From an uncultured Lachnospiraceae bacterium (GTDB lineage Bacteria > Bacillota > Clostridia > Lachnospirales > Lachnospiraceae), in NCBI GenBank assembly GCA_910586005.1, contig CAJUHG010000029.1, forward strand, positions 1 through 32,218: a DNA stretch of 32,218 nt, written 5' to 3'. The position numbers were made by a program, and so were the translations under genes. Position 1 is the stretch's first letter. Each line of letters opens with the position of its first letter. The notes under the pieces were generated by a model. That model searched no databases, was not told the DNA's origin, and worked only from the letters and a program-made list of their open reading frames with translations. Below are positions 16,189 through 23,834 of this stretch, one piece after another.

Positions 16189-18009
16189 ATGAGTAAAAAT
16201 AATAATAATGAAAAGAAACCTTCTTTTTCTCTTATAAAGCGACTATTTGGGGGAAAGAATAAAGAAATGGATATTATGCAAGAGGAAGCAATTCAGAGCC
16301 CCATGCGTACGATTGTAAAAAACTTTGTTGGAAACAAACTTTCTATGGGTGGATTGATAATTTTTGTTTTGATTTTTCTGATTGTATTAATTGGACCTTT
16401 CTTTTATCCTATACAGTTAAGTGAAAAAGAAGAAACTCAAATTAATGTAGCACCAGGTATGGACATGATGAAACTTCCAAAAGAATTGGAAGGAAATGTA
16501 AAAATGATTTCTACAGGTTCTACCTTTAGTGTAGGTGTAGATAATAAAGGAAAAGTTTATACCTGGGGACGTACCAAGATTAGTAGTAAAATTGATATAA
16601 AAAAGGATATGCCTTCTCAAAAGGAATTAGGAGAAGTTGTTGCTGTCTCAGCAGGATTTGATCATGTGATGGCATTAAATACAGATGGAGAAGTGATTTG
16701 CTGGGGAAGCAACCGTATGAGTCAAGCAAAAGTTCCAAGTGGAATAAAGCGAAAAAAGATTAAGCAAATTGCTGCTGGTTATCAAGTTTCCTTTGCATTG
16801 ACAGAAGGAGGAGAAGTTCTATACTGGGGAAATGAAAATTTAAATGATATTCGTGTTACTAGAAAAAATGGCAATGGTAAGATTGATAAGATTTCTGTTG
16901 CAAATACTACTTTAATGGCAATAACCAAAAGCGGAGAAGCTGTGCATATGGGAAGTCAGCCTTCTGATATTGATACAATCCCAGAAGATTTAGGTAAAGT
17001 TGTGGATATAGCAACTACTTCAGATAATGCCTTAGTATTATTGGAAGATGGTTCTCTTCGTGTTTGGGGAAAAAAAGGAAAAGCGATTATGGATATTCCT
17101 AACATAGATGGAAAGATAATTGCTTTAGCTGCTGGTAGAAGCCATTTTACAGTTTTAACAGAAAAAGGGGATGTATATGTCTGGGGCGATAACAATAAGG
17201 GACAGACAAAACTGCCTTCTAATGTTAAAAATATTTCAGCAGTGTTTAGTGGTTCCTATCAAAATTATGCAATCACAGAATCAGGAAAAACCATTACTTG
17301 GGGCCTAAAAGGATATTTTATGGGCAGTGATGAATTAGGAAGAGATGTGTTTGCTAGATTATTAAATGGTGGACGTATGACCATGACAATTGGTGCAATT
17401 GCTGTTATTATCTCTACTATAATTGGAATTATTGTCGGTGGTATCTCAGGATTTTTTGGTGGCTGGGTTGATATTATTATGCAGCGTATCACAGAGATTG
17501 TAAGTTCTCTACCATTTTTACCTATGGCTATGATTTTGACTTCTATTATAGGAAATAGTCTTTCAGAAAATGCAAGAATTGCATTGATTATGGTGGTTTT
17601 GGGTATTTTAAGTTGGCCTACCTTGGCACGCTTAGTACGTGCTCAGGTGCTTGCAGAACGTGAAAAAGAATTTGTAACAGCAGCAAATGCAATGGGAGTG
17701 AAAAAATCATCTATTGTATTTAAACATATTATTCCTAATGTGATTTCTGTGATTATTGTATCTGCAACCTTAGATTTTGCAACTTGTATGCTAACAGAAT
17801 CTACCTTATCCTTCCTTGGATTTGGTGTAAAATTACCTCGTCCTACTTGGGGAAATATGTTGAATGGATGTGTAAATTCTGTAGTAATTAAGAATTGTTG
17901 GTGGAGATGGGTATTCCCTGCAATTATGTTAAGTATTTGTGTAATTTGTATTAATATGATTGGTGATGGTTTAAGAGATGCCATTGATCCAAAATCAAAT
18001 GAACGCTAG
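16189..18009 (+). CDS. oppC: oligopeptide ABC transporter permease OppC with inserted seven-repeat RCC1-like beta-propeller
   Basis: 606-aa permease, about twice the usual ~300. Residues 1-50 are the cytoplasmic tail and 51-74 are TM1. Residues ~104-371 hold seven RCC1-like repeats with cores at ~104-127, 150-173, 191-213, 232-254, 271-293, 309-332 and 349-371, spaced ~38-46 residues. Each follows the pattern 'hydrophobic-x-AG-x-x-H/Y-x-x-A-L-x-x-G-x-V-x-x-WG' (for example SAGFDHVMALNTDGEVICWG). The normal OppC sequence resumes at MGSDELGRDVFARLLNGGR (378-396), followed by TM helices and the EAA loop FVTAANAMGVKKSS. The insert lies in the first outer loop, so the propeller should face OppA and the cell surface. 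The reading frame is continuous and base composition matches the flanks, so this is neither an assembly join nor a recent insertion. The ligand or partner of the propeller is unknown. Confidence 0.93.
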   Translation: MSKNNNNEKKPSFSLIKRLFGGKNKEMDIMQEEAIQSPMRTIVKNFVGNKLSMGGLIIFVLIFLIVLIGPFFYPIQLSEKEETQINVAPGMDMMKLPKELEGNVKMISTGSTFSVGVDNKGKVYTWGRTKISSKIDIKKDMPSQKELGEVVAVSAGFDHVMALNTDGEVICWGSNRMSQAKVPSGIKRKKIKQIAAGYQVSFALTEGGEVLYWGNENLNDIRVTRKNGNGKIDKISVANTTLMAITKSGEAVHMGSQPSDIDTIPEDLGKVVDIATTSDNALVLLEDGSLRVWGKKGKAIMDIPNIDGKIIALAAGRSHFTVLTEKGDVYVWGDNNKGQTKLPSNVKNISAVFSGSYQNYAITESGKTITWGLKGYFMGSDELGRDVFARLLNGGRMTMTIGAIAVIISTIIGIIVGGISGFFGGWVDIIMQRITEIVSSLPFLPMAMILTSIIGNSLSENARIALIMVVLGILSWPTLARLVRAQVLAEREKEFVTAANAMGVKKSSIVFKHIIPNVISVIIVSATLDFATCMLTESTLSFLGFGVKLPRPTWGNMLNGCVNSVVIKNCWWRWVFPAIMLSICVICINMIGDGLRDAIDPKSNER

Positions 18010-18024
18010 AAGGAGGAAAACACA

Positions 18025-19005
18025 ATGGCTTTATTAGAGATTAATGATCTGCATACCTTTTTTAAAACGAAAAGGGGAACAGTAAAAGCAGTAAATGGTG
18101 TTTCCTACTCTGTGGAATCAGGTAAGACACTTGGGGTTGTTGGTGAAAGTGGAAGTGGAAAATCTGTGTCTGCCATGAGTATTTTAAAATTATTAGATGG
18201 AAATGGTTATATTGATAGTGGAGAAATTATTTTTAATGGAAAAAACTTAGCAGATGTTTCTATAAAAAATATGTGTAAAATTCGTGGAAATGAGATATCT
18301 GTTATTTTTCAAGAACCTATGACCAGTTTAAATCCAATATTTACCATTGAAAGACAAGTAAGTGAACCATTTTTAATTCATCAAAATATGAATAAAAAAG
18401 AAGCTGCTAAGAAAGTTGTAGAAATGTTAAAGGATGTGCGTATTCCAAATCCAGAGGCGGTGGCAAAACAGTATCCTCACCAATTGTCTGGAGGAATGCG
18501 CCAACGTGTAATGATTGCTATGGCACTTGCATGTCAACCGAAGCTTTTAATTGCAGATGAGCCTACAACTGCGTTAGATGTTACGATTCAAGCACAGATT
18601 TTGAAACTAATGAATGAGTTGAAGAAAGAGAAAGGAACAGCCATTTTATTTATCACACATGATCTTGGAGTAATCAACGAAATGGCAGATGATGTTGCAG
18701 TTATGTATTGTGGACAAGTAGTAGAAAAGGCACCTGTACATCAAATTTTTGGTGAAAATCGATTCCTTCATCCTTATACAGAAGGTTTGCTATTTTCTAT
18801 TCCAAGACTAGATACACCCACAGGAGTTAGATTAGAAGCTATCCCTGGTGCGGTGCCTCATCCATTAAATCTACCCAAGGGCTGTAAATTTGCTCCACGC
18901 TGTAAATATGCTACAGATAAATGTAGAGAGCAAGAGCCAATACTTGAAGAGGTGGAACATGGGCATAATGTACGTTGTTTTTATCCAAAGAAAGGGGAAC
19001 GATAG
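18025..19005 (+). CDS. oppD: oligopeptide ABC transporter ATP-binding protein OppD
   Basis: 326-aa cytoplasmic ATPase, one of the two motors of the transporter. Walker A GESGSGKS (40-47), Q-loop VIFQEPMTSLNP, signature LSGGMRQR, Walker B LLIADEP and switch histidine ITHDLG are all intact. The C-terminal oligo_HPY extension carries CKFAPRCKYATDKC plus a later RCF cysteine, the [4Fe-4S]-type cysteine cluster seen in Dpp/Opp ATPases. Length is normal. It is 15 bp after oppC with AGGAGG in the gap, and only 2 bp separate it from oppF. Confidence 0.96.
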   Translation: MALLEINDLHTFFKTKRGTVKAVNGVSYSVESGKTLGVVGESGSGKSVSAMSILKLLDGNGYIDSGEIIFNGKNLADVSIKNMCKIRGNEISVIFQEPMTSLNPIFTIERQVSEPFLIHQNMNKKEAAKKVVEMLKDVRIPNPEAVAKQYPHQLSGGMRQRVMIAMALACQPKLLIADEPTTALDVTIQAQILKLMNELKKEKGTAILFITHDLGVINEMADDVAVMYCGQVVEKAPVHQIFGENRFLHPYTEGLLFSIPRLDTPTGVRLEAIPGAVPHPLNLPKGCKFAPRCKYATDKCREQEPILEEVEHGHNVRCFYPKKGER

Positions 19006-19007
19006 GC

Positions 19008-20567
19008 ATGAGTGAGCATAAAAAAGTTTTATTGCATATTTCTGATTTGAAACAGTATTTCCCAGTTGGAAAAAAACAATTTGGAAAAGAGCAGCTCTTT
19101 GTAAAAGCAAATGATGGAATTTCTCTAGATATCTATGAGGGAGAAACGTTTGGTCTTGTAGGAGAAAGTGGATGTGGAAAATCTACGTTTGGACGCACTT
19201 TACTTCAATTGTATCACCAGACAGCAGGTCGTTCCATTTATTATGGTCGTACCATAGAGGAGATTGCTCCTAAGTATGTGGCAGATATTTTTGAAAATCT
19301 TCCAGAAAAGAAGAAGAAATGTGAAGAAGCAAGAGAAAAGGCCAAGAAGCTCCGCACAGAGTGGGAGAATATGCCAGAAGGCACAGCTAAAAATATAGAA
19401 TTGCAAAAACTAAATGAAGCTGAGACAATTGCAAAGAATGAACTTTTAGATATTACAGCTTTAATTGGTGGCTTGTATGTGGCAGATAATCTAAAAGAAA
19501 TCTCTCAAGTATATGTAAATGAATATCATGCTACATTAAACCGTAGAAAATTAAAAGAGCAGATAACTGGATTAAAAGCGGAAATATCAAATAAAAAGTC
19601 GTCAATGAAAGAAAAGGGAAAAAGTGATAATGAAATTAATAGTATGGTAAGAACTTTGGAAGGTAAGGTTCAGCAGCTCGAAAGCCAAGTAATGCAAGAG
19701 GAGAAAAAAATAAAAGAGGAAGCTACCAAGATTCAAGGTTATAAAAAAGAAAATCAAAAAAAGAAAGAGTTTGCCTTGTATGAGTCTTTTATGGACAATG
19801 GAATTAATTTGGCAAATCTTACAGATGTGGAAATGCGTTTTCTGCGGCGAGATTTACAATTAATATTTCAAGATCCCTATTCATCATTAAATCCTAGAAT
19901 GACAGTAGGACAAATTATTGGAGAAGGCCTTCAAGCCCATCATCTTTTTAAAAAGGGTGATGGGAAAATGCAAGATTATATTATGGAAGTAATGGAAAAA
20001 TGTGGTTTAGCTTCTTACTTTATCCATAGATATCCTCATCAGTTTTCAGGCGGACAAAGACAACGTATTGGAATTGCAAGATCTCTCGCAGTAAATCCTA
20101 AATTTGTAGTATGTGATGAAGCAGTATCTGCGCTTGATGTTTCCATTCAATCTCAAATTATAAACCTCTTGTTAGATTTGAAAGAGCAGAATCATTTGAC
20201 TTATTTGTTTATTTCTCATGACCTAAGCGTGATTAAGTATATCAGTGATCGAATTGGAGTTATGTATTTGGGAAATATGGTAGAGTTGTGTAAAACAGCA
20301 GAACTTTTTGAACGACCATATCATCCATATACAGAAGCATTACTTTCTGCAATCCCTACAACAGATATGGATAAGAAAAAGGAAGTTATTGTATTAGAGG
20401 GAGATATTCCTAGTCCAATTAAACCACCAAGAGGATGTAAATTTCATACTAGATGTCAACATTGTACAGAGATCTGCAAAGAAGTAGAACCAAAATTTGA
20501 AGAAGTAACACATGGGCATTTTGTGGCATGTCATCATAAATTAAATGTTCTAGAAAAGAAAAAATAG
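19008..20567 (+). CDS. oppF: oligopeptide ABC transporter ATP-binding protein OppF with large coiled-coil insert
   Basis: 519-aa second ATPase subunit, about 190 residues longer than usual. Walker A GESGCGKST (52-60), then an insert from ~85 to ~278 rich in Lys/Glu with heptad-like stretches (for example TGLKAEISNKKSSMKEKGK and LEGKVQQLESQVMQEEKKIK). The canonical fold resumes at LRRDLQLIFQDPYSSLNP, whose Q288 is the Q-loop. Signature FSGGQRQR (346-353), Walker B FVVCDE and switch His404 are intact, so ATPase activity is expected. The C-terminal HPY region has CKFHTRCQHCTEIC. ATG 19008 is preferred over upstream 18975, which overlaps oppD and has no ribosome binding site; AAAGGGG precedes the former. 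The insert probably projects from the nucleotide-binding domain into the cytoplasm and may bind a partner or regulate the motor (inference). Confidence 0.93.
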   Translation: MSEHKKVLLHISDLKQYFPVGKKQFGKEQLFVKANDGISLDIYEGETFGLVGESGCGKSTFGRTLLQLYHQTAGRSIYYGRTIEEIAPKYVADIFENLPEKKKKCEEAREKAKKLRTEWENMPEGTAKNIELQKLNEAETIAKNELLDITALIGGLYVADNLKEISQVYVNEYHATLNRRKLKEQITGLKAEISNKKSSMKEKGKSDNEINSMVRTLEGKVQQLESQVMQEEKKIKEEATKIQGYKKENQKKKEFALYESFMDNGINLANLTDVEMRFLRRDLQLIFQDPYSSLNPRMTVGQIIGEGLQAHHLFKKGDGKMQDYIMEVMEKCGLASYFIHRYPHQFSGGQRQRIGIARSLAVNPKFVVCDEAVSALDVSIQSQIINLLLDLKEQNHLTYLFISHDLSVIKYISDRIGVMYLGNMVELCKTAELFERPYHPYTEALLSAIPTTDMDKKKEVIVLEGDIPSPIKPPRGCKFHTRCQHCTEICKEVEPKFEEVTHGHFVACHHKLNVLEKKK

Positions 20568-20574
20568 GTGAAGT

Positions 20575-20796
20575 ATGCTATTCCAAAAAAAAGTAGACCG
20601 TGCATTGGAGAAACTTCATGAAGAAAGTGATTCCGCTAAAGCAGAAAGAGAATTAGATTTTCAAGAAGAACAGGTTCCATTGGAAAAACATGATTTTCTA
20701 GCGATGATAATTGCTGCATTTTTAGTTTTTTTACCTATTGCAGCAGTAATATTAGGAGCAATTGCTTTGATTGGATATTTCTTTTTCATGCATTGA
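20575..20796 (+). CDS. small single-pass membrane protein, last gene of the opp operon
   Basis: 73 aa. Residues 1-42 are charged and helical (VDRALEKLHEESDSAKAERE); one strongly hydrophobic segment follows at ~43-71 (FLAMIIAAFLVFLPIAAVIL), ending at MH. There is no signal peptidase site, so the N-terminal half is probably cytoplasmic. It begins 7 bp after oppF with AGGTG upstream and is probably co-transcribed. The family is not recognised; an accessory subunit of this particular Opp system is a reasonable guess. Confidence 0.75.
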   Translation: MLFQKKVDRALEKLHEESDSAKAERELDFQEEQVPLEKHDFLAMIIAAFLVFLPIAAVILGAIALIGYFFFMH

Positions 20797-20898
20797 TTAA
20801 GCGAAAAGATAAAATCTATCTTCTTTCTAAGATGACACTTTCAACAGAGAAAGAACTATAAGTACATGTTTCAATTTTTTATCTGATATTATATAAAG

Positions 20899-20965
20899 AG
20901 GAAATGAATACCTATAAATACAAAGAAAAATTCTTGTGTATCATAAAGGGTTCATTTCCTTTTTC
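20899..20965 (+). terminator. intrinsic terminator of the opp operon
   Basis: AGGAAATGAA (20899-20908) pairs with TTCATTTCCT (20951-20960), followed by TTTTC. A second inner hairpin (AAGAA AAA TTCTT) sits within the loop. It lies about 100 bp after the small membrane-protein gene. Confidence 0.75.
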
Positions 20966-20966
20966 T

Positions 20967-21056
20967 GTCAGATAAAGTCTTGACAATATAGGATTGGGAA
21001 AATTATAATAGTGTTTATCCATAGTGGGATAATAGCAGAAATGTTGTTTATCTGAC
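20967..21056. promoter_or_regulatory. inverted repeats bracketing the promoter, candidate operator sites
   Basis: GTCAGATAAA (20967-20976), just upstream of the -35, is the exact inverse of TTTATCTGAC (21047-21056) in the leader. Between them, TTATCC ATAGTG GGATAA (21015-21032) forms a smaller palindrome just after the expected start point. A third related TTTATCTGA lies at 20878-20886. A natural candidate ligand is the GntR-type regulator encoded in the same operon. Confidence 0.45.
20980..21009 (+). promoter_or_regulatory. consensus sigma-A promoter of the cadherin-like / gntR / clpC operon
   Basis: TTGACA (20980-20985), an 18-bp spacer and TATAAT (21004-21009); both hexamers match consensus exactly. 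It is flanked by inverted repeats (next entry). Confidence 0.8.
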
Positions 21057-21128
21057 TAAATAAAACAAAGGAGAAAAGCCTACAAATTCCTTAAGTCCCT
21101 GATTAAATACAGAAGAAAGGTGTGTTAT

Positions 21129-23435
21129 ATGAGAAGAACAAAACAGATAGCAGGTATGATATTATCTTTTATATGCATATTAGGAATTTTTCCATCCATG
21201 TCAGTATATGCAAATGGAGAAAATTTATTTATAAGTGATAATAAATTTATGGATTCTGAAAGCAACAATATAGAGAATGAAATGGTAGAAGACAAGGCCG
21301 TTTTTACAGGGAGAAAGATATCTACCAATCATGTTGCAACCGCAGCGCAGCCAAATGGAGAAAATAATCCAGAGAATAGTGGAGATAATAGTGGAAGTAC
21401 AGAAACAACTGTAAAATCTGAAGACAATAGTTTATCTACATTGACAATTTCACCTGGAACATTGTCTCCAGCATTTGTATATAATGTTATTGATTATACA
21501 GCATCTGTAGAAGAAGATGTAACTAGTGTCTCTGTGGAAGCAAAAACTTCTAATGAAAAAGCAACTATAGAATCAATTAGTGGGAATACAGATCTAAAGC
21601 AAGGGCAAAATACAATTAGAATTGTGGTAAAAGCAGAAAATGGAGCAGTTGCTACTTATAAAATTGTAGTCACTAGAGGAGGTACAAAAACAAGCGAAGA
21701 ACAAACATCACAAACACAATCATCAGAAGGTCAGACTCCAAATACACAACAGCCTGAAAATCAAGATTCAAATGCACAACCATCTGAAGATCAAACTCCA
21801 AACACACAACAACCAGAAGTAAGCTCAGATGGTATTACAATTGATGGAAATGCTTTTAATTTAGCTTCCACAATCCCTGAAGATGTAATACCACAAGATT
21901 TTACCAAAACAACAATAACTTGCAAAGGACAACAAATAGAAGGATTGCAGTTTGAGAAAGCATCTTTAATATTAGTTTATCTTACTACTCCTAGCTTAGA
22001 AGTAAAAAATACCCTTGCAGTTTATGAGGAAGCAAGTGATAAGATTTATCCATTTCGCAAGGTAATATTGGGGGAAAAATATATAATTTTATTAGAACCA
22101 CCAGCAGATACAGGACTTTCCGAAGATTATACTCAGACAACAGCTTCTATAGGAGAATTTTCTAATGTTCCAGTATTTACAAATGAAGCTAATAAAGAAG
22201 ATTTTTCTCTTATCTATGGTGCTAGTAATTTTGGAAATCTAGGATGGTATCAATATGATATCAAGGAAGAAACTTTTCAGCGTTTCAACTCTGTTGTTTC
22301 CAAAGAGAAACCACAGAAAGTAGAAGCTTCAGATAATAGTGCAGAAATGCAAGCCTTACAAAATGCTTATAAGGATTTAGAGGGGGAATTTTATAAAAAG
22401 AAAGATGTGTCAAGAAAAACAATAGCAGTTATGATTTTTATTATTGCAGTATTAACAGTTATAATTGCAAATCTTTTGTTGCGTGGTAGACATGAAGCGC
22501 AGGAAGAAGATTGGGAAGAAGATTTTAAAGAAGAAAAACTTTCAAGAGTGCGCAAATATTTTAAAAAAGAAAACAATCATAGTGCAGATATCCAAAAAGA
22601 ATCTAAAGAAAAAGAGAGAAAACCGTCAGATATAGAGGATTTGGATATAGACCTATTAGAACAATCTCAAGGAAAAATAAATGAAATTTCTGAAACAGAA
22701 AAAGATTGGAATACAGAAGTACCAGAAGAACCAAAAGCAAAAGTGCGCAAACGTGCTCAGATGAAAGAAGATTGGGATACAGAAGTACCAGAAGAGCCTA
22801 ATACAAAAACCAATGAAGTTGGAAAAAATTTAGAGAAAAAAAAGGTATTAAGTCAAGAAACTAGACCAATAATGAAAGTAGAAGTACCATCTCACAGGAA
22901 CCAAGAAGCTTCCCAAAAGTCGGAATTGCAATCTCAGCAAAAGCCAGAAAATTTAAAGAAATTAGAGGCAATAAAAAAATCAGAGGCTTATGCTCAAAGG
23001 AAACAGGAAATGCAAAGGAAGCCGGAATTGCAGTCACAAAGAAAGCAGGGATTTCCAAAAAGACCAGAGACTGTTCAAAAGACAGAATTGCAGCCACAAA
23101 GAAAACCACAATCCGCCCAAAAGTCGGAATTGCAGTCACAAAGAAAACAAGAATTTCCAAAAAGACCAGAGACTGCTCAAAAGTTGGAATTGCAATCACA
23201 AAGAAAACAAGAATTTCCAAAAAGGTCGGGGACTGCTCAAAAGTCAGAAACACAGCTTCAGGGAACATCAGAAGTTACAAAGAATACAGAATCTGTTAAG
23301 AAATTAGAAACACAATCTCGTAGGAAGCAAGAACTTACAAAAAAACCAGAATTAACTAGAAAGTCAGAAATACCACATCAAAAGAGAATAGAATTAGATG
23401 ATAATTTTGAAGTAATTGATTTGGAAGATTTATAA
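21129..23435 (+). CDS. membrane protein with extracellular cadherin-like beta-sandwich domain and long basic repeat tail
   Basis: 768 aa. A Sec signal peptide (~1-29, ending SVYA-NG) is followed by a cadherin-like beta-sandwich domain at ~99-184 (LSTLTISPGTLSPAF ... ATYKIVVTR). Then come a Gln/Thr/Pro linker with EDQTPNTQQPE repeats (~190-235), a second extracellular region of unknown fold (~236-400) and a short coiled stretch. One TM is at ~431-453 (IAVMIFIIAVLTVIIANLLL). The ~315-residue cytoplasmic tail holds two copies of DWxTEVPEEP, then about six imperfect ~20-residue repeats (KSELQSQRKQEFPKRPETAQ), strongly basic, and ends in an acidic DLEDL. ATG 21129 is preferred over GTG 21120 because AAAGG sits eight bases before it. 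gntR follows 14 bp after the stop codon. The function is unknown; the layout suggests a surface sensor or scaffold with a cytoplasmic binding tail. Confidence 0.85.
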   Translation: MRRTKQIAGMILSFICILGIFPSMSVYANGENLFISDNKFMDSESNNIENEMVEDKAVFTGRKISTNHVATAAQPNGENNPENSGDNSGSTETTVKSEDNSLSTLTISPGTLSPAFVYNVIDYTASVEEDVTSVSVEAKTSNEKATIESISGNTDLKQGQNTIRIVVKAENGAVATYKIVVTRGGTKTSEEQTSQTQSSEGQTPNTQQPENQDSNAQPSEDQTPNTQQPEVSSDGITIDGNAFNLASTIPEDVIPQDFTKTTITCKGQQIEGLQFEKASLILVYLTTPSLEVKNTLAVYEEASDKIYPFRKVILGEKYIILLEPPADTGLSEDYTQTTASIGEFSNVPVFTNEANKEDFSLIYGASNFGNLGWYQYDIKEETFQRFNSVVSKEKPQKVEASDNSAEMQALQNAYKDLEGEFYKKKDVSRKTIAVMIFIIAVLTVIIANLLLRGRHEAQEEDWEEDFKEEKLSRVRKYFKKENNHSADIQKESKEKERKPSDIEDLDIDLLEQSQGKINEISETEKDWNTEVPEEPKAKVRKRAQMKEDWDTEVPEEPNTKTNEVGKNLEKKKVLSQETRPIMKVEVPSHRNQEASQKSELQSQQKPENLKKLEAIKKSEAYAQRKQEMQRKPELQSQRKQGFPKRPETVQKTELQPQRKPQSAQKSELQSQRKQEFPKRPETAQKLELQSQRKQEFPKRSGTAQKSETQLQGTSEVTKNTESVKKLETQSRRKQELTKKPELTRKSEIPHQKRIELDDNFEVIDLEDL
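22990..23260 (+). repeat. intragenic ~60-bp imperfect tandem repeats
   Basis: The tail of the membrane protein contains near-identical DNA units such as TTGCAATCACAAAGAAAACA followed by AGAATTTCCAAAAAGACCAG. The best-conserved units lie at ~23125-23250. Such repeats can change number by slippage. Confidence 0.75.
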
Positions 23436-23449
23436 GAAATAGGTGAATC

Positions 23450-23818
23450 ATGTATATTGAGATAGATTTTAACAGTGATGAAGCAATTTATATGCAACTG
23501 CGTAATCAAATTGTTTTGGGAATTGCAACAAATCAATATCAGGAAGGGGAATCGCTTCCATCTGTGCGCCAGCTTGCAGAAAGCATTGGAATTAACATGC
23601 ATACCGTAAATAAAGCATATCATGTATTAAGGCAAGAGGGATTTATTCGGTTAGATCGAAGGAATGGAGCTGTCATTTTTTTAGAAGAGGATAAAAGTCA
23701 AGCACTTAGAGAAATGAGAGAAACTTTTCAAGTGATTTTGGCAAAAGCAGTTTGTAAAAATATTTCAAGGGAAGAAGTGCATCAGTTGATTGATGAAATA
23801 TTTAATGAATATGAATAA
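23450..23818 (+). CDS. GntR-family (YtrA-like) transcriptional regulator
   Basis: 122 aa. The N-terminal winged helix-turn-helix (~8-78) has the GntR pattern: YMQLRNQIVLGI, GESLPSVRQLAESIGINMHT, VNKAYHVLRQEGFI. Only a ~45-residue helical C-terminus follows, as in the YtrA subfamily, which lacks a ligand-binding domain. AGGTGA precedes ATG 23450. It lies between the cadherin-like-domain gene and clpC with gaps of 14 and 16 bp, so all three are probably co-transcribed. Autoregulation through the inverted repeats at 20967-21056 is plausible. YtrA-type regulators usually sit with ABC transporters, so the clpC partner is less usual; no ctsR, mcsA or mcsB is present here. Confidence 0.92.
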   Translation: MYIEIDFNSDEAIYMQLRNQIVLGIATNQYQEGESLPSVRQLAESIGINMHTVNKAYHVLRQEGFIRLDRRNGAVIFLEEDKSQALREMRETFQVILAKAVCKNISREEVHQLIDEIFNEYE

Positions 23819-23834
23819 TTGACAGGAGGAAGGA

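Noticed and set aside
16498..17304. OppC/RCC1 fusion as an assembly or frameshift artefact
   Set aside because: One uninterrupted frame with similar base composition across both junctions, and the downstream OppC motifs resume exactly where expected.
20797..20898. Second terminator from AAGATA/TATCTT at ~20814-20830
   Set aside because: Only a 6-bp AT-rich stem without a proper T-run; the hairpin at 20899 is much stronger.
22861..23268. Minus-strand repeated ORF opposite the basic repeat tail
   Set aside because: It is produced by the complement of the tandem repeats in the membrane protein; no start signals.
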